The notes below the pieces were generated by a model, which saw only the letters and a program-made list of their open reading frames with translations, was not told where the DNA came from and searched no databases. 9,542 bases of DNA from NCBI GenBank assembly GCA_023145595.1, contig JAGLDM010000251.1, positions 1 through 9,542 of the forward strand, written 5' to 3'. Each line of letters begins with the position of its first letter. Position 1 is the first letter of the stretch. Shown here one piece after another: positions 1 through 6,559 of this stretch. The stretch is from Flavobacteriaceae bacterium (GTDB taxonomy: Bacteria > Bacteroidota > Bacteroidia > Flavobacteriales > Flavobacteriaceae). A program made the translations under genes and the position numbers.

Positions 1-280
1 GGTATCAGTTTTGTTTTAATGGCGCTGTTTTATTTTATTATTGATGTTAAAATGTGGCGAAACTGGACGCTCTTCTTTAGAGTAATTGGCCTAAATTCAA
101 TAGTCATTTACATGGGAAGGTAGAATTGTTGACACCTGGGGCATCTCTGAATTCTTTCTCGGATTTATAGCAACACCTATGGGAGATTATGGCCTGGCAA
201 TAATCATTTTAGGGAGTATTTGTTTAGAATGGGCACTATCATATTATCTTTTTAAAAATAAAATATTTTTAAGGGTTTAA
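1..280 (+). pseudogene. C-terminal fragment of DUF5009/HGSNAT-like membrane acyltransferase, frameshifted
   Basis: The start of this gene lies before the window. Frame 1 reads through a hydrophobic segment (FVLMALFYFIIDV) and then NWTLFFRVIGLNSIVIYMG, but stops at TAG 121-123. The adjacent frame continues at once with RIVDTWGISEFFLGF, a second hydrophobic stretch (YGLAIIILGSICLEWALSYY) and the end LFKNKIFLRV, stopping at 278-280. Removing one A from the GGAAGG run at 115-120 would join the halves as YMGGRIVD. This pattern (hydrophobic helix, IDV.. W, VIGxNSI.IY, and a basic K-hydrophobic tail) is what I recall for the C-terminus of DUF5009 / heparan-alpha-glucosaminide N-acetyltransferase-like proteins, which are often found in Bacteroidota polysaccharide loci. 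The family call is from memory of the pattern and is moderate. The break could be a true mutation or a sequencing error; only the last part of the gene is visible. Confidence 0.55.
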
Positions 281-312
281 AGGTAATATTTAATGTGTTT
301 TTTTCTTTAAAA

Positions 313-325
313 TTGAAGCATTCAA
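313..325. promoter_or_regulatory. Inverted repeat TTGAA-N3-TTCAA, possible upstream operator
   Basis: TTGAA at 313-317 and TTCAA at 321-325 form a 5-base perfect inverted repeat around GCA. It includes the candidate -33 TTG. The same half-site appears in the longer palindrome at 344-359; the two centres are about 32 bases apart, near three helical turns. This suggests a regulator bound at two places on one DNA face, but a single 5-base repeat is expected by chance fairly often in AT-rich DNA. Confidence 0.3.
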
Positions 326-346
326 AATTATTATTAGGTACTTTTG
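313..346 (+). promoter_or_regulatory. Candidate Bacteroidota-type promoter of the uxaC operon
   Basis: TACTTTTG at 339-346 matches the Bacteroidota -7 consensus TAnnTTTG exactly. A TTG at 313-315 lies 23 bases upstream, at the long end of the 17-23 base spacing described for flavobacterial -33/-7 promoters. Transcription would start near 352-355, giving a leader of about 57 bases before the ATG at 411. No comparable full match was seen in the gaps inside the operon, so this is the best candidate for driving all seven genes. No transcript data support it. Confidence 0.5.
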
Positions 347-359
347 AAAATTGTTTCAA
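344..359. promoter_or_regulatory. Palindrome TTGAAA-N4-TTTCAA over the -7 box and start site, possible operator
   Basis: TTGAAA (344-349), spacer ATTG, TTTCAA (354-359) is a perfect 6-4-6 inverted repeat. It overlaps the last three bases of the candidate -7 element and the predicted transcription start, a typical place for a repressor site. The core TGAAA..TTTCA resembles the gammaproteobacterial KdgR box (TRAAAY..RTTTYA), but with a shorter spacer. No regulator gene is in the window, so naming the protein would be a guess. Confidence 0.4.
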
Positions 360-410
360 TTAAAATCATTAACAAAACAAAAAAACATTAACTCTTTAAA
401 AACCAAATTA

Positions 411-1814
411 ATGGCCAAGACTAAATTTATCAATGATAATTTTTTATTGAGTAACAAATACGCTCAAGATCTGTATCACAATTATGCTAAAAAAATGCCA
501 ATCATTGACTACCATTGTCATTTATCACCTAAAGACATTGCAGAAGATCGTATTTTTAAAAATATTTCTGAAGTTTGGATTCATGGAGATCATTACAAAT
601 GGCGCGCCATGCGAACCTTTGGAATTGATGAAAAGTATATTACCGGAAATGCATCGGATAAAGAAAAATTTGAAAAATGGGCAGAAACAGTTCCTCACAC
701 TTTACGAAACCCTCTTTTTCATTGGACACATCTAGAGTTACAAAGATACTTTGAAATAGATACTTTCCTGACAAAGGATAGTGCAGAAGAAATCTATGAA
801 AAGACATCTAAAAGGTTAAATACTTCAGAATATAGCTGTCAAAATTTATTAAAAAAAATGAATGTTGAGGTGGTGTGTACTACAGAAGATCCAATTGATG
901 ATTTAAGATGGCACAAATTGCATGCTGAAAATAACTCAACAATTAAAATGACGACTTCTTTTCGACCTGATAAGTCTATTTTGATAGAAGATGATTCTTA
1001 TAATACATATATCAATTCTTTAGAAAAAGTAAGTGGGGTTGCAATTAATTCATACTGCGATTTAAAGAAAGCTTTAAAAAGCCGAATCCAATATTTTGAT
1101 GATAATGGATGTAAATTGTCTGATCATGGCTTAAGTTATATTTCCTTTGCTCCATCTACAGAAAAAGAGATTGAAACAATTTTCAAGAAAAGAAAAGATA
1201 ATGACGATTTAAGTCTGTTAGAAACAGAGCAGTTTAAAAATGCTATTTCATTGTTTTTAGCAGAAACCTATCATGAATTTGGCTGGGTACAACAATTTCA
1301 CTTAGGCGCATTGAGAAATAACAACCAAAGAATGTTAGACAATTTAGGTCCTGATACGGGTTGGGATTCTATAGGCGATTATTCTCAAGCAGAAAATCTA
1401 TCTACTTTTCTAAATACATTAGACAGCAAAGACAAATTGACCAAAACCATTCTTTATAATTTAAATCCTGCTGATAATGAAGTGTTGGCAACTATGATTG
1501 GTAATTTTAATGATGGAACTATCAAAGCAAAAGTACAATTTGGATCAGGTTGGTGGTTTTTAGATCAAAAAGATGGTATTACCAAGCAATTAAATGCTTT
1601 GTCAAACATGAGTTTGATAAGTACTTTTATAGGGATGCTAACCGACTCAAGAAGTTTTTTATCTTACCCAAGACATGAGTATTTTAGAAGAGTTCTCTGT
1701 AATTTATTTGGAGAAGAAATGGAAAATGGTGAGTTGCCGAATGATGTTGAATGGGTAGGTAAGATTGTTCAAGATATTAGTTACAACAACGCAAAAGAAT
1801 ATTTTAATTTTTAA
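411..1814 (+). CDS. uxaC: Glucuronate/galacturonate isomerase (uronate isomerase)
   Basis: Cytoplasmic enzyme that interconverts D-galacturonate and D-tagaturonate (and D-glucuronate and D-fructuronate), the first step of hexuronate breakdown. The product from ATG 411 is 467 aa, close to E. coli UxaC (about 470). Family marks are the metal-binding H35-C-H37 in DYHCHLSP, WIHGDHYKWRAMRTFGI at 56-72, QFHLGALRNNN at 295-305, GWDSIGD at 317-323, GSGWWFLDQKDG at 378-389 and LTDSRSFLSYPRHEYFRR at 410-427. The reading frame is open upstream to a TTG at 351, but that start would add 20 Lys/Asn-rich residues and lies at or before the predicted transcription start, so ATG 411 is preferred. It is the first gene of the operon, with kdgK 12 bases downstream. 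As the other genes are specific to the tagaturonate/altronate branch, galacturonate is the likely main substrate. Confidence 0.96.
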   Translation: MAKTKFINDNFLLSNKYAQDLYHNYAKKMPIIDYHCHLSPKDIAEDRIFKNISEVWIHGDHYKWRAMRTFGIDEKYITGNASDKEKFEKWAETVPHTLRNPLFHWTHLELQRYFEIDTFLTKDSAEEIYEKTSKRLNTSEYSCQNLLKKMNVEVVCTTEDPIDDLRWHKLHAENNSTIKMTTSFRPDKSILIEDDSYNTYINSLEKVSGVAINSYCDLKKALKSRIQYFDDNGCKLSDHGLSYISFAPSTEKEIETIFKKRKDNDDLSLLETEQFKNAISLFLAETYHEFGWVQQFHLGALRNNNQRMLDNLGPDTGWDSIGDYSQAENLSTFLNTLDSKDKLTKTILYNLNPADNEVLATMIGNFNDGTIKAKVQFGSGWWFLDQKDGITKQLNALSNMSLISTFIGMLTDSRSFLSYPRHEYFRRVLCNLFGEEMENGELPNDVEWVGKIVQDISYNNAKEYFNF

Positions 1815-1826
1815 TTATAAAAAAAA

Positions 1827-2867
1827 ATGAGTAAAGTAGTTACATTTGGAGAGATCATGCTTAGATTAAGTCCTCCCGGGTTTTTAAGGTTTTCTCAAAC
1901 GAATAGTTTTGATATTGTTTATGGAGGGGGAGAATCCAATGTTGCCGTATCTTTGGCAAATTATGGTGTTCCGGTTGATTTTATTACACGATTACCAAAG
2001 AATGATATTGGTGAGTGCGCCTTAATGGAAATGCGTAAAAGAGGTGTGAATACTCAGAATATAGTTTTTGGAGGAGACAGGTTAGGAATTTATTTTTTAG
2101 AAACAGGTGCTGTTTCCAGAGGTAGTAAGGTTGTTTATGATAGAGCTAATTCTGCTATTAGCGAAATTCAACCAGGTATGATCGATTGGGATAAGGTTTT
2201 TGAAGGAACAGAATGGTTTCATTGGACGGGTATTACTCCTGCCATTTCTCAAAGTGCAGCAGACGTTTGTTTAGAAGCCGTAAAAGTTGCTAGCGCCAAA
2301 GGAATTACTATTTCAACTGATTTGAACTACCGTGCTAAATTGTGGAATTATGGAGGAGACCGTGAAGGGATTATGACAGAACTCACCTCTTACTGCGATG
2401 TTATTTTAGGAAATGAAGAAGATGCAGAAATGCATTTTGGTATTAAACCGGAAGGATTGGATATAACAACGCAGGGACAAGATGTAAAAGCGGAAGCATT
2501 TCTTTCTGTATGTCAACAAATGATGCAAAAATTCCCAAGAGCTAAAAAAGTAATTACTACACTTAGAGGTTCTATCTCGGCATCGCACAATACTTGGGCA
2601 GGAGTTTTATATGACGGAACAACAATGCTTCAATCACCTCAATACCAAATAACAGATATTGTTGATCGTGTTGGTGGTGGTGATTCATTTATGGGAGGGT
2701 TGATCTACGGATTATTGACCTATCCTGAAAATGATCAAAATGCATTAAACTTTGCAGTGGCAGCATCCTGCTTAAAGCATACGATAAAAGGAGATGCAAA
2801 TTTGGCTACAGTAGATGAAGTAGAAAAATTAATGGGTGGTGACGCCTCCGGAAGAGTGGCACGTTAG
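1827..2867 (+). CDS. kdgK: 2-keto-3-deoxygluconate (KDG) kinase, PfkB/ribokinase family
   Basis: Phosphorylates KDG to KDPG with ATP in the cytoplasm. The 346-aa product shows the PfkB fold: the N-terminal substrate region with YGGGESNVAVSLA at 32-44 and FITRLPKNDIGE at 52-63, DLNYRAKLW at 165-173 (typical of KDG kinases), and the C-terminal ATP/anion-hole motif DRVGGGDSF at 280-288, with D286 as the expected catalytic base. The usual GAGD reads GGGD here, a mild variant. The final MGGDASGRVAR is a short tail beyond the conserved fold. It starts 12 bases after uxaC behind an A-rich leader (ATAAAAAAAA), the flavobacterial style of start. The gene is out of biochemical order, since its substrate is made by uxaA further down; that is usual in such operons. 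KDG also arises from alginate breakdown, so the kinase may serve more than one pathway. A different sugar acid substrate is possible but unlikely in this context. Confidence 0.93.
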   Translation: MSKVVTFGEIMLRLSPPGFLRFSQTNSFDIVYGGGESNVAVSLANYGVPVDFITRLPKNDIGECALMEMRKRGVNTQNIVFGGDRLGIYFLETGAVSRGSKVVYDRANSAISEIQPGMIDWDKVFEGTEWFHWTGITPAISQSAADVCLEAVKVASAKGITISTDLNYRAKLWNYGGDREGIMTELTSYCDVILGNEEDAEMHFGIKPEGLDITTQGQDVKAEAFLSVCQQMMQKFPRAKKVITTLRGSISASHNTWAGVLYDGTTMLQSPQYQITDIVDRVGGGDSFMGGLIYGLLTYPENDQNALNFAVAASCLKHTIKGDANLATVDEVEKLMGGDASGRVAR

Positions 2868-2886
2868 TCAAACATCCAGACGTCTT

Positions 2887-2969
2887 AAAGTCCAATAATA
2901 GATTATAGAAAAAAATAAAATAACGATATAGTAAAAATACATAAAATAGAACTTCCCTATTGGGACTTT
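2887..2969 (+). repeat. Imperfect inverted repeat in the kdgK-eda gap
   Basis: AAAGTCC-AATA at 2887-2897 pairs with TATTGGGACTTT at 2958-2969, giving 11 base pairs with one bulged G (2962) around a 60-base AT-rich loop. The right arm ends 18 bases before the aldolase ATG at 2987. No U-tract follows, so it is not a classical terminator; RNA processing, attenuation or an operator are possible. Confidence 0.35.
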
Positions 2970-2986
2970 CGACTTAAATACACATT

Positions 2987-3655
2987 ATGGCACAATATTC
3001 AAGATTAGAAGTTGCTTCAGTTATGAAAGAAACTGGTTTGGTTCCTTTATTTTTTCACACCGATATTGCACTCGCAAAACAGGTATTAAAAGCATGTTTC
3101 GATGGCGGAGCACGTTTGATGGAATTTACAAGCAGAGGTGATTTCGCATTCGAGGTCTTCGGAGAACTCAATAAATATGCTCTGGCAGAATTACCAGGAA
3201 TGATATTAGGAGTTGGGTCCGTTACAGATGCCGCAGCTGCATCTTTGTATATGCAATTAGGCGCTAATTTTATTGTAACGCCAGTTTTAAGAGAAGATAT
3301 TGCTATGGTATGCAATCGCCGTAAAGTATTATGGTCTCCTGGTTGTGGAACTTTAACAGAAATTTCCAGAGCCGAAGAATTAGGATGTGAAATAGTTAAA
3401 TTATTTCCAGGTGATATTTATGGGGCTCAATTTGTAAAAGGCGTAAAAGGTCCACAGCCCTGGACAAGCATCATGCCAACAGGAGGAGTTTCTCCTACAG
3501 AAGAAAATCTTAAAGGATGGTTTGAGGCCGGTGTGACCTGTGTAGGAATGGGTTCTCAACTGATATCAAAAGAAATTTTAGTGAATAAAGATTATGCTAA
3601 GTTAGAACAAGATGTAAAAAAGGCATTGGCTTTAATTAAGCAAGTTAGAAAGTAA
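2987..3655 (+). CDS. eda: 2-keto-3-deoxy-6-phosphogluconate (KDPG) aldolase
   Basis: Class I aldolase that splits KDPG into pyruvate and glyceraldehyde-3-phosphate, the last step of the route. The 222-aa product is close to E. coli Eda (213). The Schiff-base lysine is K138 in EIVKLFPGD, and the general acid/base glutamate is E46 in LMEFTSRGD. Other family marks are VPLFFHTD at 19-26, ILGVGSVTDAAAA at 73-85, NFIVTPV at 94-100, SPGCGTLTE at 117-125 and the phosphate-binding PTGGVSPTEENL at 164-175. The start at ATG 2987 fits the family N-terminus. It follows kdgK after a 119-base gap with an imperfect hairpin, but on the same strand and within the same pathway. KDPG aldolases also often cleave 4-hydroxy-2-oxoglutarate; context favours KDPG. 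The alternative name kdgA is also in use. Confidence 0.94.
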   Translation: MAQYSRLEVASVMKETGLVPLFFHTDIALAKQVLKACFDGGARLMEFTSRGDFAFEVFGELNKYALAELPGMILGVGSVTDAAAASLYMQLGANFIVTPVLREDIAMVCNRRKVLWSPGCGTLTEISRAEELGCEIVKLFPGDIYGAQFVKGVKGPQPWTSIMPTGGVSPTEENLKGWFEAGVTCVGMGSQLISKEILVNKDYAKLEQDVKKALALIKQVRK

Positions 3656-3666
3656 AAAACGCACTA

Positions 3667-3694
3667 TTATTTTCACCTACAATAAGTGAAATAA
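3667..3694 (+). repeat. Small imperfect hairpin in the eda-exuT gap
   Basis: TTTCAC (3671-3676) pairs with GTGAAA (3686-3691) around a 9-base loop. After a one-base bulge at 3670 the stem continues for three more pairs (TTA/TAA). No U-run follows, so termination is unlikely to be efficient. The rest of the 78-base gap is A/T-rich, and I see no full TAnnTTTG promoter in it. Confidence 0.3.
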
Positions 3695-3733
3695 GAAATT
3701 AATAATTAAATAAAACTGAATAAAATAGATATT

Positions 3734-5035
3734 ATGGATAAACCTCAGCAGAAAATAGGTAACTATCGCTATAGAATTTTGGCGCTATTAATGTTTGCTA
3801 CAACCATTAATTATTTTGATAGAAGTATAATTGGTGTAATGGCTCCAACACTTGAAAAGTTGTTTGGATGGACAAATAGTGATTATGCCAATATTATGAT
3901 TTCATTTAAAGTGGCCTATGCCATTGGTATGTTGTCAATGGGAGGATTAATCGACCGTTTAGGAACTAAAAAAGGGTATACACTTTCTATAGCTATATGG
4001 AGTTTATTTGGTATGTTACATGCATTGGTTCGTCCTGGATTTAGTGTTATTGGTTTTGCAGCAGCACGATTTGGTTTAGGTTTTGGAGAAGCAGGAAACT
4101 TTCCGGCAGCAATTAAAACAACTGCAGAGTGGTTTCCAAAAAAAGATAGAGCATTTGCAACAGGGCTTTTTAATGCTGCAACAAGTATTGGCGCTATTGC
4201 GGCTCCGTTTGTAATTGGTTGGGTTGTTCATGAAAACGGTAAAAATTGGCAAATACCATTCTTAATTACTGGAATTTTAAGTGCTTTATGGGTGTTTTTA
4301 TGGTTAAGAATGTATAAAAAACCAGAAGTTCATCCTAAAGTATCAAAAGAAGAATTAGCATACATACAAAGTGATTCAGAAGTTGAAAATGAAGAAAAAT
4401 TACCTTGGAAAAGTGTACTAAATAAGCGTCAAACCTGGGCTTTTGGTTTAGCTAAGGTTACCGATGCAGTTTGGTGGTTTTATCTTTTCTGGGGAGCAAA
4501 ATTTTTGGCAGAAACATTTGATGTAAATATTAAAAATATTGCCCTTCCATTTTTTGTAATATATATATTAGCCGATGTTGGAAGTATTTTTGGAGGATAT
4601 CTTTCCGGCGCACTAATGAGAAAAGGTTGGTCTGTGAATAAGGCTCGAAAAATAACTTTGTTAATTTGTGCTTTAATTATTCTTCCAGTAAGTTTAGTTG
4701 CTATTACAGAAAGTAAATGGATAGCAATAATTCTTATAGGTATAGGCGCTGCTGGTCATCAAGCTTGGTCTGCTAATATATTTACATTGGTTTCTGATGT
4801 TTTTCCAAGAAAAGCTACTGCTTCGGTTGTAGGAATTGGTGGAATGATTGGTGCAGTGGCAGGTATTATTGCAGATGCTGCTTTAGGTTCAGTATTGGAT
4901 CAAGCTGGTAATACAGGTTATTTTTGGGCATTCCTTGTTGCAGGATCTTGTTATTTAATCATACTTGGTTTTGTGCATTTATTAATGCCTAAAATGACTC
5001 CATTAGATGAAAATTTAAATCCGGTTGCTGAATAA
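3734..5035 (+). CDS. exuT: Hexuronate MFS transporter, anion:cation symporter (ACS) family, ExuT-like
   Basis: Inner-membrane proton-coupled importer expected to carry galacturonate (and probably glucuronate) into the cytoplasm. The 433-aa product has the usual 12-helix hydrophobic pattern with a longer polar central loop at about 194-233. Family marks are INYFDRSIIGVMAP at 25-38 in helix 1, the MFS motif A GGLIDRLGTKKG at 70-81, and the ACS-type RFGLGFGEAGNFPAAIKTTA at 112-131 followed by EWFPKKDRA. Further blocks are the WWFYLFWGAKFL segment at 247-258 and GAAGHQAWSAN at 338-348. Length matches E. coli ExuT (about 430-470). The gene lies between the aldolase and uxaB, which strongly supports a hexuronate substrate, although exact specificity cannot be read from sequence. 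It is the only transporter here; no outer-membrane SusC/SusD pair is in the window. Confidence 0.9.
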   Translation: MDKPQQKIGNYRYRILALLMFATTINYFDRSIIGVMAPTLEKLFGWTNSDYANIMISFKVAYAIGMLSMGGLIDRLGTKKGYTLSIAIWSLFGMLHALVRPGFSVIGFAAARFGLGFGEAGNFPAAIKTTAEWFPKKDRAFATGLFNAATSIGAIAAPFVIGWVVHENGKNWQIPFLITGILSALWVFLWLRMYKKPEVHPKVSKEELAYIQSDSEVENEEKLPWKSVLNKRQTWAFGLAKVTDAVWWFYLFWGAKFLAETFDVNIKNIALPFFVIYILADVGSIFGGYLSGALMRKGWSVNKARKITLLICALIILPVSLVAITESKWIAIILIGIGAAGHQAWSANIFTLVSDVFPRKATASVVGIGGMIGAVAGIIADAALGSVLDQAGNTGYFWAFLVAGSCYLIILGFVHLLMPKMTPLDENLNPVAE

Positions 5036-5045
5036 AAAATATTAT

Positions 5046-5078
5046 TATTTGCCCTTTATATAGAGATAAATACAAATA
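5046..5078 (+). repeat. Imperfect hairpin in the exuT-uxaB gap
   Basis: TATTTG (5046-5051) pairs with CAAATA (5073-5078), and inside an internal loop (CCC against TA) TTTAT (5055-5059) pairs with ATAAA (5066-5070) around a 6-base loop. All pairs but one are A-T, so stability is low. No U-run follows. The rest of the 70-base gap shows no clear promoter. Confidence 0.3.
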
Positions 5079-5105
5079 GTTAGAAAAACAAGTTTAAGCA
5101 GAAAA

Positions 5106-6551
5106 ATGAAAAAACTTAACAGAAAAAATAAAAATTTAGAAAATAAACTTCCTATTAAAATTGTTCAATTTGGTGAAGGAAATTTTCTTAGAGCATTTGT
5201 TGATGATGCTTTTCAGAAATTGAATAAGGAAGTCAATTTTAATGCCGGCATTGCAGTAGTTCAACCCATTGAACATGGGATGATCGAAATGTTAAACAAA
5301 CAGGATGGATTATATACTTTATTTCTAAACGGTTTAAAAAATGGCGAGGAAATCCAAACAAAAGAATTGATTACCAACATAGTTAAGGGAGTTGATCCTT
5401 ATAAAAATTTTGACGAATATTTAGAGTTGGCAAAAGAAGAAAATTTGGAGTTTATCATCTCAAACACAACCGAAGCAGGTATTTCTTATGATGCTCAGGA
5501 TAAACCAGCAATGCAGCCTCCAAATTCTTTTCCGGCAAAATTAACAGTATTACTATACGAAAGATTTAAGTTCTTTAAAGGCGACTCAAAAAAAGGGCTT
5601 ACTATAATTCCCTGTGAATTAATCAACTATAATGCAGATAATCTGAAAGAAATTATTCTAAAATATATTGAGATTTGGAATCTTGAACCCGATTTTAAAA
5701 ATTGGATTATTGAGCATAATACGTTTCATAATACTTTAGTAGACAGAATTGTGCCAGGCTATCCTAAAGCACAGATTGAAAAATATAATGCACAATTGGA
5801 TTATCAGGATGACCTAATAGTTACAGCCGAACCTTTCTTTTTATGGGTGATAGAAGGAAGTGATGCCTTAAAAGAAAAACTACCATTTGAGCAAACGAAT
5901 CTTGATGTAAAAATTGTAGAAGACATACAACCTTTTCGAACAAGAAAAGTTAGAATTTTAAACGGCGCACATACGGCAATGGTTCCTTTTTCAATACTTT
6001 ATGGCAATACAACCGTTAGAGAAACCATTGAGAATGATTTTACCGGAAAATTTGTTGAAAATGCAGTTTATGATGAGATTATAAAAACATTAGACCTTAG
6101 TGAATCAGAATTAAAACATTTTGCAGATGAGGTATTTGACCGGTTTAGAAACCCGTTTGTTGAGCATCAATTATCAAGTATTGCACTAAATTCTATATCT
6201 AAATTCAAAGTAAGAGTTCTGCCAAGTTTATTAAAGTATGTAGAATTAAATGATAAATTACCTGTCCATTTAGTTTTTGCCTTTGCTAGTTTAATACGAT
6301 TTTACAAAGAAGATTGGAACGGAACGGCTTTACCTATTCAAGACGATAAAGAAATAGTCAATACTTTTAAAGAAATATGGGATTTAAAAGAGTATGAACA
6401 AATTGCAAAAGTTGTTTTAGGAAATCAGGAATTCTGGGGTCAAGACTTAAATCTGATTAATTCATTAACTAAAGCAATTACTTTAGGTCTAGAAGAAATT
6501 GATCAAAATGGTATTGAACAAGGATTCATCAACTTTAAGAATAAGTTTTAA
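5106..6551 (+). CDS. uxaB: Tagaturonate reductase (altronate oxidoreductase)
   Basis: NAD(H)-dependent reduction of D-tagaturonate to D-altronate in the cytoplasm. It belongs to the long-chain mannitol dehydrogenase family. The 481-aa product nearly equals E. coli UxaB (483), and blocks line up along its whole length: the Rossmann start QFGEGNFLRAFVD at 21-33, VVQPIE at 51-56, QDGLYT at 66-71, SNTTEAGISY at 119-128, IIPCELI at 167-173, LVDRIVPGYP at 211-220, the catalytic KVRILNGAHTAMVP at 281-294 (K281, N286 and H289 form the family's K-x4-N-x2-H set), RFRNPFVEHQLSSIALNS at 346-363 and NGTALPIQDD at 405-414. SNTTEAGISY and the near-identical NGAHTA region point to UxaB rather than the mannonate-forming UxuB. 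The start at ATG 5106 follows an A-rich leader (GCAGAAAA). It is tightly linked to uxaA (8-base gap). Confidence 0.95.
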   Translation: MKKLNRKNKNLENKLPIKIVQFGEGNFLRAFVDDAFQKLNKEVNFNAGIAVVQPIEHGMIEMLNKQDGLYTLFLNGLKNGEEIQTKELITNIVKGVDPYKNFDEYLELAKEENLEFIISNTTEAGISYDAQDKPAMQPPNSFPAKLTVLLYERFKFFKGDSKKGLTIIPCELINYNADNLKEIILKYIEIWNLEPDFKNWIIEHNTFHNTLVDRIVPGYPKAQIEKYNAQLDYQDDLIVTAEPFFLWVIEGSDALKEKLPFEQTNLDVKIVEDIQPFRTRKVRILNGAHTAMVPFSILYGNTTVRETIENDFTGKFVENAVYDEIIKTLDLSESELKHFADEVFDRFRNPFVEHQLSSIALNSISKFKVRVLPSLLKYVELNDKLPVHLVFAFASLIRFYKEDWNGTALPIQDDKEIVNTFKEIWDLKEYEQIAKVVLGNQEFWGQDLNLINSLTKAITLGLEEIDQNGIEQGFINFKNKF

Positions 6552-6559
6552 ATAGATAC

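Noticed and set aside
276..311. TTTAAAG/CTTTAAA inverted repeat as a terminator of the upstream gene
   Set aside because: The 7-base stem has one G-C pair, and the T-run lies within the 22-base loop rather than after the stem.
351..410. TTG start extending uxaC by 20 residues
   Set aside because: The extra residues are low-complexity Lys/Asn/Thr, the TTG coincides with the predicted transcription start and an operator-like palindrome, and ATG 411 gives the usual family length.
2878..2885. AGACGTCT palindrome after kdgK
   Set aside because: An isolated 8-base palindrome with no partner or promoter element nearby; chance is sufficient.
5106..6551. Identification as fructuronate reductase (UxuB)
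   Set aside because: The SNTTEAGISY and LNGAHTAMVP blocks and the length follow UxaB, and the next gene is the altronate dehydratase.
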